This document shows positions 8,098 through 16,806 of a stretch of DNA of 64,000 nt, piece by piece. The notes under the pieces were generated by a model. It did not search any database. It was given only the letters and a program-made list of their open reading frames with translations, and had not been told where the DNA came from. This stretch comes from Tepidibacter aestuarii (GTDB lineage Bacteria > Bacillota > Clostridia > Peptostreptococcales > Peptostreptococcaceae): positions 1,178,001 through 1,242,000 of the forward strand of contig NZ_OW235315.1 in the NCBI RefSeq assembly GCF_934924865.1, written 5' to 3'. The stretch's first letter is position 1. Each line of letters opens with the position of its first letter. A program made the position numbers and the translations under genes.

Positions 8098-9573
8098 ATG
8101 AGGATTTCGGGATATAGTGATTTTAATTTAAGGACAATAGGTGCCAAGGGAAGCAAGCAGATAAATGACGCTATAAAAAATAATGAATCTGTAACAGGAA
8201 AGATACTAGATGTTAAATCTAATGCAGTAAAAATACTTCTTCAAAACGGTAAAGCGTTTATGGCAAATAGCAATATACCTCTTGAAAATTTACTTGGAGA
8301 AGAGGTTAATTTTAAGGTTTTAAATGGAAATAAGAATATAGTTTTACAACCTCAAATAGAGGGAACCGCACTTGAGAAAGAATTAGATGCTAAGATAAAT
8401 AATTTGATAAGTGATCTTAAACTGCCAAATAATGAAGAAAATAAATCACTCATAAAAGAGATGATAAAACAAAATATTCCTGTTAATTTGAAGAATTTTA
8501 AAATCATAAAAGATAATATAGGTTCATTTAATATACTATCAAGACTTACAAAAGAAGAGGTCGAGATATTAAACAAGAATATAGAGAATATAGAAGCTAA
8601 AGAAATAAAAGAAATCGTAAAAGATATATATATAAACAAAGATGGCAAGAATATATTGAATTTTTTAAAAGACTTAAAGAATATAGATTTTAAAGAAAAA
8701 GATATACTATTTTTATTTAAAAATAAATTTAAAATAAATATAGATAATATGAAAAATTTAGATTCTCTTTTAAAAGGAGAAAATTTAGATGATATATTAA
8801 AGGAAATAAACAATATAATAGATGAAGATTTAGGACTTGGTAAAGGAGTAACTCAGGATATTAAAAAAAATAATCCTCATAATACAAAAGAAGACATACA
8901 AAAGCTCAATGTAATAAAGGAAAATACAACTGAATCTGATACTCAAAAAGATATCTCTAATGATACATCCAAAGCAGATACATTACCTAAAGAGGATATA
9001 AAAAAGATAATAAAAAGTATGATTCAAAATTTAAATACAGATAAAAAAATCGATGTCGAGAAAATAAAACAGGATATGGACTCGTTGGTAAAGGTTTTAA
9101 ATATTCAAAATGAAATAAAGTTAGGAGAGAGCATGAAAGGGGAGTTTCATGAGGTAAATCAAAAGCTTGAGCTTTTAAATGATATATCAAATGAATACAT
9201 GTATTTTCAAATTCCTTTTGAATATAAAGAGTATAAAAATTTAGCTGAAATAGTCTTATCTGAAAAAACAAAAAATAAAAAAGGTAGCAAAAATTCTATA
9301 AGCATACTTATATCATTAAACACTCATAATTTAAATAGAATAGATACTATGTTAAACTACGATAACAAGGATTTAAGTATAGTCTTTGGATTGAGAGATG
9401 AAAAAACAAAGAATATGTTTGAAAAAAATGAAACAAAGCTAGTAGATGTATTAAAGAACATAGGCATAAATAATATCAATATAAACTACAAGATAAAAAC
9501 TCAAAATGAGCAAATACTAAATAATATTGAGTATATAAACAATAAGTTCTCTAATTTTAATATGTGGGTGTGA
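8098..9573 (+). CDS. FliK-like protein of the rnhB cluster (YlqG-type)
   Basis: This 491-residue protein starts one base after the rnhB stop and ends 4 bases before an FlhB-like gene. That is the position of B. subtilis ylqG, next to ylqH. The N-terminal ~90 residues form a small beta-rich module (VTGKILDVKSNAVKILLQNG). The middle is a Lys/Asn/Asp-rich low-complexity linker. The last ~100 residues (SISILISLNTHNLNRID, LSIVFGLRDEKTKNMF) resemble the C-terminal domain of flagellar hook-length protein FliK. No signal peptide or membrane segment is seen. A FliK-like role is inferred from the C-terminal pattern and the neighbour; no flagellar operon is present here. Confidence 0.6.
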   Translation: MRISGYSDFNLRTIGAKGSKQINDAIKNNESVTGKILDVKSNAVKILLQNGKAFMANSNIPLENLLGEEVNFKVLNGNKNIVLQPQIEGTALEKELDAKINNLISDLKLPNNEENKSLIKEMIKQNIPVNLKNFKIIKDNIGSFNILSRLTKEEVEILNKNIENIEAKEIKEIVKDIYINKDGKNILNFLKDLKNIDFKEKDILFLFKNKFKINIDNMKNLDSLLKGENLDDILKEINNIIDEDLGLGKGVTQDIKKNNPHNTKEDIQKLNVIKENTTESDTQKDISNDTSKADTLPKEDIKKIIKSMIQNLNTDKKIDVEKIKQDMDSLVKVLNIQNEIKLGESMKGEFHEVNQKLELLNDISNEYMYFQIPFEYKEYKNLAEIVLSEKTKNKKGSKNSISILISLNTHNLNRIDTMLNYDNKDLSIVFGLRDEKTKNMFEKNETKLVDVLKNIGINNININYKIKTQNEQILNNIEYINNKFSNFNMWV

Positions 9574-9577
9574 TTAT

Positions 9578-9850
9578 ATGAAATTAAATAAGGGAATAAA
9601 AATAGCTACAGCCTTGAAGTACAATATAGATAAAGATGATGCTCCAAAGCTCATAGGTAAGGGAAAGGGAAAGGTTGCTGATAAGATATTAGAAACCGCC
9701 AAAGAAAACAATATACCTATATACAAGGATGAGAAACTTGCAAAACAGCTTGAACACCTAGAATTAGGACAAGAAATACCACAAGAGCTTTACGAAGCTG
9801 TTGCAGAAATTTTGATATTTATATCTGATATGGATTCTAAAATTAAATAG
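9578..9850 (+). CDS. FlhB C-terminal domain homologue (YlqH-type)
   Basis: This 90-residue protein matches only the cytoplasmic C-terminal domain of the flagellar export gate FlhB: ATALKYNIDKDDAPKLIGKG, then VADKILETAKENNIPIYKD, and ELGQEIPQELYEAVAEIL. In true FlhB this region has the self-cleaving NPTH motif; none is present, so it should not autocleave. There is no transmembrane domain. With the FliK-like gene just upstream it forms a pair mirroring the FliK-FlhB partnership that switches export specificity. Its role outside flagella is unknown. Confidence 0.8.
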   Translation: MKLNKGIKIATALKYNIDKDDAPKLIGKGKGKVADKILETAKENNIPIYKDEKLAKQLEHLELGQEIPQELYEAVAEILIFISDMDSKIK

Positions 9851-9866
9851 TATAAGTTTGTTTTTT

Positions 9867-9906
9867 AATACCCATAATCTAAATAAAAAGATTATGGGTA
9901 TTTTTA
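9867..9906 (+). terminator. Terminator after the FlhB-like gene
   Basis: AATACCCATAATCT (9867-9880), an eight-base loop and AGATTATGGGTATT (9889-9902) form a 14-bp perfect stem with a T tract at its end. Confidence 0.88.
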
Positions 9907-10044
9907 TATACTAAAGGATTATAAAAAATAGCATTATGGATAACATTGGTGAAAGAACTACAGTATCAACTATTTTGAGCAACGGAGCCCGTAGGACTCG
10001 TTGGCGACATGAGCTATGCGTTAGCATAAAGCGAATTTTGTTAT
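9905..10044 (+). repeat. Dispersed intergenic element, fullest copy A
   Basis: This ~140-base segment is noticeably more GC-rich than its surroundings. Its left half (CTAAAGGATTATAAAAA...TGGATAACATTGGTG) recurs near 29,938 and its right half recurs near 37,611 at about 85% identity. At 9980-10003 it folds as a hairpin with arms CAAC/GTTG and GAG/CTC; this hairpin is kept in the 37.6 kb copy. It ends at the ribosome binding site of yraN. Origin and role are unknown. Confidence 0.6.
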
Positions 10045-10056
10045 GTGGAGGAATAT

Positions 10057-10410
10057 ATGAATAATAAGGAAAAAGGAAGATTAGGAGAAAAAATTGCGTG
10101 CAATTATTTGATAAAGAACAACTTTCATATACTTGAGAAGAACTATAGAACGAAAATAGGAGAGATAGATTTAATAGCATATAAAGAGAATAAGATTTTG
10201 TTTGTAGAGGTAAAATCCAGGAAATCTATAAATTATGGATATCCAAGTGAGGCTGTAAATTATAAAAAGCAGAGAAAGATTATATCGACTGCAAAGCAAT
10301 ATATAATGTATAAGAACATAAAAAATATGGATATCGGTTTTGATGTTATAGAGGTATATTTAAGTGATAATGATATCAATCATATAGAAAATGCTTTTTG
10401 TGTTAACTAA
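10057..10410 (+). CDS. YraN family (UPF0102) nuclease-like protein
   Basis: This 117-residue protein has the UPF0102 landmarks GRLGEKIACNYLIKNNFHIL, then NYRTKIGEIDLIAYKENKIL and FVEVKSRKS. The D...E-x-K arrangement is the core of a Holliday-junction-resolvase-like fold. The family is widespread and its biological role is unsettled. The start is ATG 10057, 5 bases behind TGGAGGAA; the GTG at 10045 lies at that ribosome binding site. It is followed by comM, the frequent yraN-comM pairing. Confidence 0.9.
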   Translation: MNNKEKGRLGEKIACNYLIKNNFHILEKNYRTKIGEIDLIAYKENKILFVEVKSRKSINYGYPSEAVNYKKQRKIISTAKQYIMYKNIKNMDIGFDVIEVYLSDNDINHIENAFCVN

Positions 10411-10423
10411 GGGTGGTGTTAAT

Positions 10424-11950
10424 GTGTTTTGTAAGATAAAGAGTGCTTGTTTAATAGGAATAGATGGATTTGTTGTAGATGTTGAGGTAGATATAACGAA
10501 GGGGTTACCGGTGTTTAATATAATAGGTCTTCCTGATGCATCTATTAAAGAAGCTAAAGAAAGGATAAAGTCTGCAATATTAAATTCAGGATATGTTTTT
10601 TTGAATTCTAGGATAGTTATTAATCTATCGCCTGCTGATATAAGAAAGGAAGGACCTTATTTTGATCTTTCTATGGCTGTTGGAATATTAAGCAATTTAT
10701 ATGAATTAAATAATGAATATATGAGCCAAACTCTGTTTTTAGGCGAATTATCTCTTGATGGAAAGTTAAAAAAGGTAAGGGGAATTCTTCCTATAATAAT
10801 AAATGCAAAGTCTAATAATATAAAACGGGTGTTTTTACCCTCTAAAAATTTAAAGGAGGCATCATACATAGATGGATTAGATATTTATCCTGTAGATGAT
10901 TTAAAGCAGGTTATAGATTTTTTAGCTGGTAATATAAAGCTTGATATATATACTAATAAAGAAAAGTTGATTAAAAATAAGGATTATAGATTAGATTTTT
11001 CGGATATAAAGGGGAATTATTTTGTGAAAAGAGCCATGGAAATAGCCGCAGCAGGAAACCATAACATGCTAATGATAGGCCCTCCTGGAAGCGGAAAGAC
11101 AATGATAGCTAAAAGGATAAACACTATACTTCCAGATATGACAGAAGAAGAGGTGATAGAAGTTAGTAGGATATACAGCGCAGCAGGACTTATAGATGAG
11201 AATATAGGGATAATAACTCAAAGACCTTTTAGATCAATACACCATACAGCGACTAAGACTGCCTTAATCGGAGGGGGAAGAGATGCAAAACCTGGAGAGG
11301 TAGTGCTGTCTCATAGAGGTGTACTTTTTCTAGATGAAATGCTTGAATTTGATAGGAGAACGTTAGAAAGTTTAAGACAACCGATAGAAGATAAGTATAT
11401 TAATATATCTAGGGTTAAGATGAGTCAAACCTATGATTGTGATACTTTAGTTATTTCAGCTATGAATCCATGCCATTGTGGCTTCTTTCAAGGCCCTAAT
11501 GAGGGAAGATGTAAATGTACTGCTAGTGAAATAAATAGATATTTAAATAGAGCATCAGGCCCACTTCTTGATAGATTTGATTTATTCGTAGAGGTAAATC
11601 CTTTAAATTTTGAAGAATTTCAAAGCAATAAAAAAGAAGAAACATCAAAAGATGTAAAAAAGAGGGTTGAAAAAGCTAGAAAAGTTCAGAGTGAAAGATA
11701 TAATGGTTATGGTATAAATACTAATAATGATATAAATACTAAGAAAATTGAAGAATATTGTTACTTAGATAAAGAGTGCAAGGATTTTATAAAGACTGTG
11801 TTTAGTAAGTATAAATTTAGTTCAAGAAGTTATTATAAACTTTTAAAAACTGCAAGAACTATAGCAGATCTTGAAGAAGATGATATAAAGGTGAGTCATA
11901 TAGCTGAGGCACTTTCTTTTAGGAAGGCTTATTATAATTATTGGGGATAG
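10424..11950 (+). CDS. comM: ComM/YifB family AAA ATPase (Mg chelatase-like)
   Basis: This 508-residue protein opens with the YifB/ComM N-domain (SACLIGIDGFVVDVEVDITKGLP). Next come a P-loop MIGPPGSGKTMIAKRI near residue 221, Walker B VLFLDEMLEFDRR near 306, the Cys-rich insert NPCHCGFFQGPNEGRCKCT near 346, and the lid GPLLDRFDLFVEV. In Vibrio and Acinetobacter, ComM is a helicase for branch migration during natural transformation; in non-competent bacteria its role is less clear. I chose GTG 10424 behind GGGTGGTG because the family starts just before the IGIDG motif. An in-frame ATG at 10391 would overlap yraN. Confidence 0.9.
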   Translation: MFCKIKSACLIGIDGFVVDVEVDITKGLPVFNIIGLPDASIKEAKERIKSAILNSGYVFLNSRIVINLSPADIRKEGPYFDLSMAVGILSNLYELNNEYMSQTLFLGELSLDGKLKKVRGILPIIINAKSNNIKRVFLPSKNLKEASYIDGLDIYPVDDLKQVIDFLAGNIKLDIYTNKEKLIKNKDYRLDFSDIKGNYFVKRAMEIAAAGNHNMLMIGPPGSGKTMIAKRINTILPDMTEEEVIEVSRIYSAAGLIDENIGIITQRPFRSIHHTATKTALIGGGRDAKPGEVVLSHRGVLFLDEMLEFDRRTLESLRQPIEDKYINISRVKMSQTYDCDTLVISAMNPCHCGFFQGPNEGRCKCTASEINRYLNRASGPLLDRFDLFVEVNPLNFEEFQSNKKEETSKDVKKRVEKARKVQSERYNGYGINTNNDINTKKIEEYCYLDKECKDFIKTVFSKYKFSSRSYYKLLKTARTIADLEEDDIKVSHIAEALSFRKAYYNYWG

Positions 11951-12002
11951 TGCTTAATTAAGCGGAAAATAATACTTATTAAAATACAACTGGAATAACA
12001 AT

Positions 12003-12030
12003 CCCCTTAAAGTTATTTACTTTAAGGGGG
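12003..12030. terminator. Bidirectional terminator between comM and the mcp gene
   Basis: CCCCTTAAAGT (12003-12013) pairs with ACTTTAAGGGG (12019-12029) around a five-base loop. It lies between two convergent genes. T tracts are weak on both strands, so it may only partly terminate. Confidence 0.65.
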
Positions 12031-12036
12031 TTAATA

Positions 12037-14040
12037 TTACACTTTAAATCTATCTATTTGTTCATTTAACTTTAACGAAAGTTCACTAAGTCTTTCTGCA
12101 CTCCTTGCAACTTCATCAACAGCTATTGATTGCTGATGAGCTGAAGCTGTAACCTCTTCAGATGCTGCTGCTGTTTCTTCTGATACTGCGGACATACTTC
12201 CTATAGACTCAACTATTAAATCTTTATCTTTTATTATATCTATTACAAACTTATTAACCTGCTCTATTTCATTTGTAATATTATCTATTGATTTTGATAT
12301 TTTTCCAAATGAATTATTTACATCTATTACAGATTTATTTTGGTCAATTGAAACATTTTTTACTTCGCTCATAATATCAACTGTATTTTCACTTTCATAT
12401 TTTATAGCATCTACTATTTCTTTTATTTCATCAGTTGCAGCACTGGATCCTTGTGCAAGCTTTCTTATCTCTTCAGCAACAACTGCAAATCCCTTTCCTG
12501 CTTCGCCTGCTCTTGCTGCTTCTATACTTGCATTTAGTGCCAATAAATTTGTTTGCTCAGATATAGATCTTATTGTTTGTAATATATTTTCTATATTACT
12601 AGACTTTTCACTTAACTGTTTTACTGCATCTTCTATTTTATTAATAGATTGGTTATTTAAATCAGTTTTTTCTTTAAGCTCATTAACTACATTTACTCCT
12701 TCTATGTTTACACTAATTGCTTCATTTGCATTTTTAAACATAGTATCTGTATTATTTGCCAATTTATTAAATTTATCATCTAAATTAGATGCAAGCCTTG
12801 CTCCGTTTTCTGCATCTACTGCCTGCTGACTTGCTCCTCTTGCTATTTCTTCTACAGTTTTTGCTATTTCTTCACTGGATGCACTTGTTTGATCTGATGT
12901 AGCCACAAGATTTATTGCAGCACCCGATACTTCTTCACTTACATTCTTTGCATTATTTAAAAGACCTTTAACATTTTCCACCATAATGTCAAAATTATGT
13001 GACATCAATCCAATTTCATCATTTGACTTAACACCTAATTTTACTGTAAAATCTCCATCTTTCACCTTGTTCATACCATTCAATATAGAATTGATATTTT
13101 TTGTCATATTATTTGCAAGCATTATGCCTGCTACTGATGCAATTATAAGTATAATTATCCCTATTAATACAGCATTACTAAGTATCCCACTGGTATCTTT
13201 TTTTATTTCATCTATATATATAGCAGATAAAACTGTCCATCCAAACTCTGGCATTTTTTTATATACTGAAAACTTTTCAGATATAGTTCCATTAGATTCT
13301 TTCCACTTATAATCTACAATACCTGTATCTGAATTACTACTTACAGCGTCTTTTATTTCCGGTACATTTATCTCTTTTCCTATTAACTCAGGATTTTTAT
13401 GAGTAATAAAATTTCCATTAAAATCTAAAATATATGGGTATCCTTTTTCTCCTACTTTTATAGAGTTTATTTTAGTCGATAATACATCTATTGGTATTGT
13501 TACACTAACTACACCAACTAATTTGTTTTTGTCTCCATTTTCATAAACAGGAGATGCACAAGCAATTGATGGTTTTTTATTAACAATATCCTGATATATA
13601 TCTGTAAAAACAGCACTGTGGTTTTCTACAGCTTTTTGATACCACGGTCTTAATCTAGGATCATAATCACTACTCATCTCTGTATGAGGATATATTCTAA
13701 AACCTCCGTCTACTGTTCCCATGTATATGTGAGTTGCATCTGGATAACTTTCTATATAAGTTTCTAATAATTCCATTAAAAAAGGTTCATATTCTGGGTG
13801 AATAAGTATTTGTTCTGCATCCATATTGCTACCTATCATTTGAATACCATGTTTATATCCATCAAAATAATTTTTAATAGATTCCTTAATATCATTATTT
13901 AGAGCTTCCATAGAATGTCTAAACTGTTTTTCTAATACCTTTTTGGATTTTATATAAGATGTACTTCCTAAAATAGACAGAGGTATTACTATTAATGCTA
14001 AAACGAGAATAATTAATTTGCTCTTAATTGTAACTTTCAT
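12037..14040 (-). CDS. Methyl-accepting chemotaxis protein with dCache sensor
   Basis: This is a 667-residue transmembrane chemoreceptor. TM1 is about residues 8-29. A periplasmic double Cache domain (about 35-280) holds [34 protein letters not shown] and [22 protein letters not shown]2 is about 286-307 and HAMP about 308-360. The signalling domain (about 400-650) has the conserved tip [20 protein letters not shown] (about 494-513). Such dCache receptors often bind amino acids or carboxylates; the ligand here is unknown. The start ATG follows AAAAGGAGG on the minus strand. It is monocistronic, with no che genes in the window. Confidence 0.95.
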   Translation of the reverse strand: MKVTIKSKLIILVLALIVIPLSILGSTSYIKSKKVLEKQFRHSMEALNNDIKESIKNYFDGYKHGIQMIGSNMDAEQILIHPEYEPFLMELLETYIESYPDATHIYMGTVDGGFRIYPHTEMSSDYDPRLRPWYQKAVENHSAVFTDIYQDIVNKKPSIACASPVYENGDKNKLVGVVSVTIPIDVLSTKINSIKVGEKGYPYILDFNGNFITHKNPELIGKEINVPEIKDAVSSNSDTGIVDYKWKESNGTISEKFSVYKKMPEFGWTVLSAIYIDEIKKDTSGILSNAVLIGIIILIIASVAGIMLANNMTKNINSILNGMNKVKDGDFTVKLGVKSNDEIGLMSHNFDIMVENVKGLLNNAKNVSEEVSGAAINLVATSDQTSASSEEIAKTVEEIARGASQQAVDAENGARLASNLDDKFNKLANNTDTMFKNANEAISVNIEGVNVVNELKEKTDLNNQSINKIEDAVKQLSEKSSNIENILQTIRSISEQTNLLALNASIEAARAGEAGKGFAVVAEEIRKLAQGSSAATDEIKEIVDAIKYESENTVDIMSEVKNVSIDQNKSVIDVNNSFGKISKSIDNITNEIEQVNKFVIDIIKDKDLIVESIGSMSAVSEETAAASEEVTASAHQQSIAVDEVARSAERLSELSLKLNEQIDRFKV

Positions 14041-14196
14041 ATATTGCCTCCTTTTTTAAAACTGACTATTTTCGATTGTTTTTTTATATATTCTACAATT
14101 ATCTTTAAATTCCTTGTAATTATTGTTAAATTTTTTGCAAAATTCAATGAAATTATAAAAGTGCAGAAATACTTTAATAAATTAGCATTGGGATAA

Positions 14197-14350
14197 ATAA
14201 AAAATATTTACGGTGAGAAAATACAATATGTATACTTTGGAAAAGAAAAAGGATATTATATGTATTACTATAGCAAAAGCAGTTTATGATAATGAAGAGT
14301 TCGTAGGTGCCGTAGGAATAGACTTAATACTAGATGAAATATCAAAATAA
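14197..14350 (+). pseudogene. Chemoreceptor Cache-domain remnant
   Basis: Two overlapping frames keep Cache-like sequence. The first (14197-14289) reads QYVYFGKEKGYYMYY before a stop. The second (14228-14350) reads ITIAKAVYDNEEFVGAVGID and LILDEISK before TAA. A Cache domain has this order (YFG...YMY, then TIAKPVYD..G..VGVVGID), so this looks like a frameshifted, internally deleted piece of a second mcp gene on the opposite strand to the intact one. No TM, HAMP or signalling part remains. Confidence 0.55.
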
Positions 14351-14362
14351 TATAAAAAAATG

Positions 14363-14391
14363 TTGACGTATTTATAAAAATGTAGTAATAT
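14363..14391 (+). promoter_or_regulatory. tRNA-Gln promoter
   Basis: TTGACG (14363-14368), a 17-base spacer and TAATAT (14386-14391) form a sigma-A promoter 45 bases ahead of the tRNA. Confidence 0.8.
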
Positions 14392-14436
14392 GTACGTAAG
14401 CACGGAGTGCAAGTGACATTTAATAATTTATAATAT

Positions 14437-14512
14437 TGGGGATTCGCCAAGTCGGTAAGGCTCAGGATTTTGATTCCTGCATGCGTTGGTTCGAGTCCAG
14501 CATCCCCAGCCA
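14437..14512 (+). tRNA. tRNA-Gln (UUG)
   Basis: A 76-base cloverleaf with encoded CCA. The acceptor stem is TGGGGAT (14437-14443) with ATCCCCA (14502-14508), then the discriminator G and CCA. The D-arm is GCC...GGC, the anticodon stem CAGGA/TCCTG with loop TTTTGAT giving anticodon TTG (14470-14472), and the T-arm loop holds TTCGAGT. It has its own promoter and terminator, so it is a single tRNA unit. Confidence 0.95.
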
Positions 14513-14514
14513 AT

Positions 14515-14553
14515 TAAAAAAACCTCAAGAATTATGTTCTTGAGGTTTTTATT
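14515..14553 (+). terminator. Terminator after tRNA-Gln
   Basis: AAAAACCTCAAGAA...TTCTTGAGGTTTTT with a TTATG loop, immediately behind the tRNA. A clear Rho-independent terminator. Confidence 0.9.
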
Positions 14554-14598
14554 ATATAATAAAAAACTCATAATTTGAAGTATAGGGGAGATTGAGTT

Positions 14599-15666
14599 AT
14601 GAAGATAGCACTACAAGTAATTATATACACCATGTTGATTTTACTGACAGGATGTAGTGAGGTTAATAATATAGTCAAACATAATTTAGAAGAAATAGAG
14701 TTTGTTAATGCAGATTCAGTTTATACAAGTTTAAACCAAGTTGAAGATAATATAAAGACTGCTATAGAAAATCTAGATAATGAAGTGAGTTTTACTTATA
14801 AGGGAGATACTTCTGATATAATACAAAAAATTAGCGAAGTAGTAAAAAGTCTGATTGAGGAAAATGGAGAATATACATTATTGGTGAATAACTATGAAAC
14901 GAATACAACTAGTTATTCTTACAAATCAAAAGTTAAAATATCATTCCAATATAATTTGACGAAAGAAGAATATTCTAAGGTAAAAGATAGGGTGAATTCA
15001 ATTACATCCGAAATAATTGATTCTACGATGTCTGATTTTGAAAAAGAAAAAGCTATAAATGATTGGATAGTAACAAACATAGAGTATGATAAAACCAATA
15101 AAAAAACAAATTCGTATACAGCATTATTTGAAGGAAAGACTGTTTGTTCAGGGTATGCTCACCTAGCAAAGTTAATGTTAGATAAAGTAGGTATACAAAA
15201 TGAATTGGTGACAGGAGGAAATCATGCATGGAATATGGTTTATATAGAAGGAAAATGGTATCATTTAGATACAACTTGGAATGATCCTTCATATGTAAAT
15301 ATATCTGATAAAATAAATGAAGTAAGCTATGAGTATTTTAATTCTACAGATGAATTCATGGAAAAAGATCATTCATGGGATAAAACACTTTATCCTTTAG
15401 CTGATACAAAATATGAAGGAATAAGAAAAGAAACAATGTTATCATTAAGTGATATAAAAATAGATGGAGTATCATTATATAATTTTGATCCAAATATACA
15501 AGAATATTATCTAAATAGAAATGAAATACAGGGAAAGACTATAGAATTTACACCTAGAAGTAGTAATGCAGAGTTGAAATTAAATAAGTTTTCAAATAGA
15601 TGGGAAATAGAGATTAAATCAGAAGAATATGAAGATATAATCATTTATATACTTTATTTTAATTAA
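14599..15666 (+). CDS. Transglutaminase-like lipoprotein
   Basis: This 355-residue exported lipoprotein has signal MKIALQVIIYTMLILLTGCS with a lipobox ending in Cys 20. A central transglutaminase-like (papain-fold) domain carries a catalytic triad: Cys in KTVCSGYAHLAKLML, His in GGNHAWNMVYIEGKWYHLD, and Asp in DTTWND. The ~80 C-terminal residues form a beta-rich module of the cadherin-like type seen in clostridial surface proteins. The family acts as proteases or cross-linkers at the cell surface; the substrate here is unknown. It is monocistronic, with GGGGAG upstream of the ATG and a terminator downstream. Confidence 0.85.
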   Translation: MKIALQVIIYTMLILLTGCSEVNNIVKHNLEEIEFVNADSVYTSLNQVEDNIKTAIENLDNEVSFTYKGDTSDIIQKISEVVKSLIEENGEYTLLVNNYETNTTSYSYKSKVKISFQYNLTKEEYSKVKDRVNSITSEIIDSTMSDFEKEKAINDWIVTNIEYDKTNKKTNSYTALFEGKTVCSGYAHLAKLMLDKVGIQNELVTGGNHAWNMVYIEGKWYHLDTTWNDPSYVNISDKINEVSYEYFNSTDEFMEKDHSWDKTLYPLADTKYEGIRKETMLSLSDIKIDGVSLYNFDPNIQEYYLNRNEIQGKTIEFTPRSSNAELKLNKFSNRWEIEIKSEEYEDIIIYILYFN

Positions 15667-15728
15667 AATGATATATGAATGTGTAATTGAATATGTGTAA
15701 AGTCAAAATTATTAATCCGATTTTAGAT

Positions 15729-15762
15729 AAAAATGACCTATTTATAGGTCATTTTTATTTAA
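15729..15762 (+). terminator. Terminator after the transglutaminase gene
   Basis: AAAAATGACCT/AGGTCATTTTT around an ATTTAT loop, followed by more T/A. Confidence 0.85.
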
Positions 15763-15795
15763 ATACAAATACTACCATGATTTGATATTATTTAA

Positions 15796-15945
15796 GAAAA
15801 GGTAGATGAATTTACTGAATTCATTATAGAGTTGCCTGTTAAGGAATTTGATGAAGAGGATATTTTTATAAGTAATTATAGTGATTATGAAACAAGATTG
15901 ATTGAAAGAATCGATATAGAATTTTCAGATGTATATGGATTATAG
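15796..15945 (+). pseudogene. C-terminal gene fragment, unknown family
   Basis: A 49-codon open stretch has no start codon or ribosome binding site, follows an in-frame TAA and ends in TAG. It reads as protein-like acidic sequence (for example TEFIIELPVKEFDEED and DYETRLIERIDIEFSD). It may be the tail of a deleted gene. The surrounding stretch to 16,134 shows no other coding signal. Confidence 0.35.
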
Positions 15946-16134
15946 ACAAGATAATTTTTTGTTATTCAGAGGGAGTAAAAAGTTTATCTGAATTAATTTT
16001 CACTTTATTAATTGATTAAAAAAGATATAAAGTATTTCCAAAAATATAAGAGATTTTCAATAATTTCTACTATATCTTTCTATTGATTGGTTAAATTAAT
16101 AAAGAGAGATAAATAAAATAAGGAGGAAACTCAA

Positions 16135-16323
16135 ATGAATAACAATAAAAATCTTATGAAAACACGTGGAAAATCAAATTCAGAGCTTAGAAAAATGTAT
16201 TCTGAACAAGGAAGCGATATTGGAATTGTAGATAGCAAAAAAATTGATCCAAATAACAAAAGGCTTACAAAAAGATCTAAGCTTTCACATAAAAGATCAG
16301 GCTCGTATGATGAACAAGCATAA
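16135..16323 (+). CDS. Small basic hypothetical protein
   Basis: This 62-residue, hydrophilic, Lys/Ser/Asn-rich protein has no Cys, signal or membrane segment. AAGGAGGAAAC stands at ideal distance before the ATG and the stop abuts an 81-bp palindrome, so it is very likely a real gene. I do not recognise the family. Its size and charge would suit a nucleic-acid-binding or small spore protein, but no SASP motif is present, so no function is proposed. Confidence 0.6.
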   Translation: MNNNKNLMKTRGKSNSELRKMYSEQGSDIGIVDSKKIDPNNKRLTKRSKLSHKRSGSYDEQA

Positions 16324-16403
16324 AAAAATAATATAATTAATAAAAAATAAAATTCCTTAATTTAATTAAGGAATTTTATTTTTTATTAATTATATTATTT
16401 TTT
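16323..16403. repeat. 81-bp perfect AT-rich palindrome
   Basis: Arms 16323-16362 and 16364-16403 are exact reverse complements over 40 bases, centred on base 16363. The central part (AATTCCTTAATT...) followed by T-rich sequence can act as a terminator for the small gene whose stop codon it touches. The length is far beyond a normal terminator, and the DNA could extrude as a cruciform. Confidence 0.9.
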
Positions 16404-16444
16404 AAAATTATGGATAAGAATAATTTCTATTACGAATTTTAAGC

Positions 16445-16642
16445 AAAGGAGTCTGCAAAGATCTGTTGGCGCCATTTATACCTCATATAGATGGAATTGA
16501 TAAAATAAATTATTTAATTAATGAGAATATATTTTATTTAGAAAAACTGCCTCAGAAAATGATTATTTTAGTAGGTGGAGCAATAGGTGTTGAACTTGCA
16601 CAATCGCTAAATAGACTGGGTATTAAAATCCATAGGTATTAG
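16445..16642 (+). pseudogene. Remnant of an FAD/NAD(P) disulfide oxidoreductase
   Basis: A 65-codon open stretch without a start reads LLAPFIPHIDGIDK, then KMIILVGGAIGVELAQSLNR, and stops at TAG 16640. The PFIP.IDGI linker followed by the second dinucleotide-binding GxGxxGxE-like motif is the central part of pyridine nucleotide-disulfide oxidoreductases such as dihydrolipoamide or CoA-disulfide reductases. Both ends are missing. The first Gly of the motif is altered (LVGGAIG instead of VGGGxIG), as expected for a decaying fragment. Confidence 0.6.
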
Positions 16643-16806
16643 TTTTGATAAATTATCAAAAGTAATTCATTCTTATCTGACGTATAGTAAAGTATTGAAT
16701 AAGATTTGGAAGAAAGTTTATGTGGATAATATTTTGAATAACCCTATCAGAATATATGATATAATCTCTAATAAGAAAATTGATTGAAAATATTGGGAGG
16801 GTATTT

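Noticed and set aside
10391..10423. Upstream ATG extending comM into yraN
   Set aside because: It has no ribosome binding site and adds residues before the usual YifB start; GTG 10424 behind GGGTGGTG is better.
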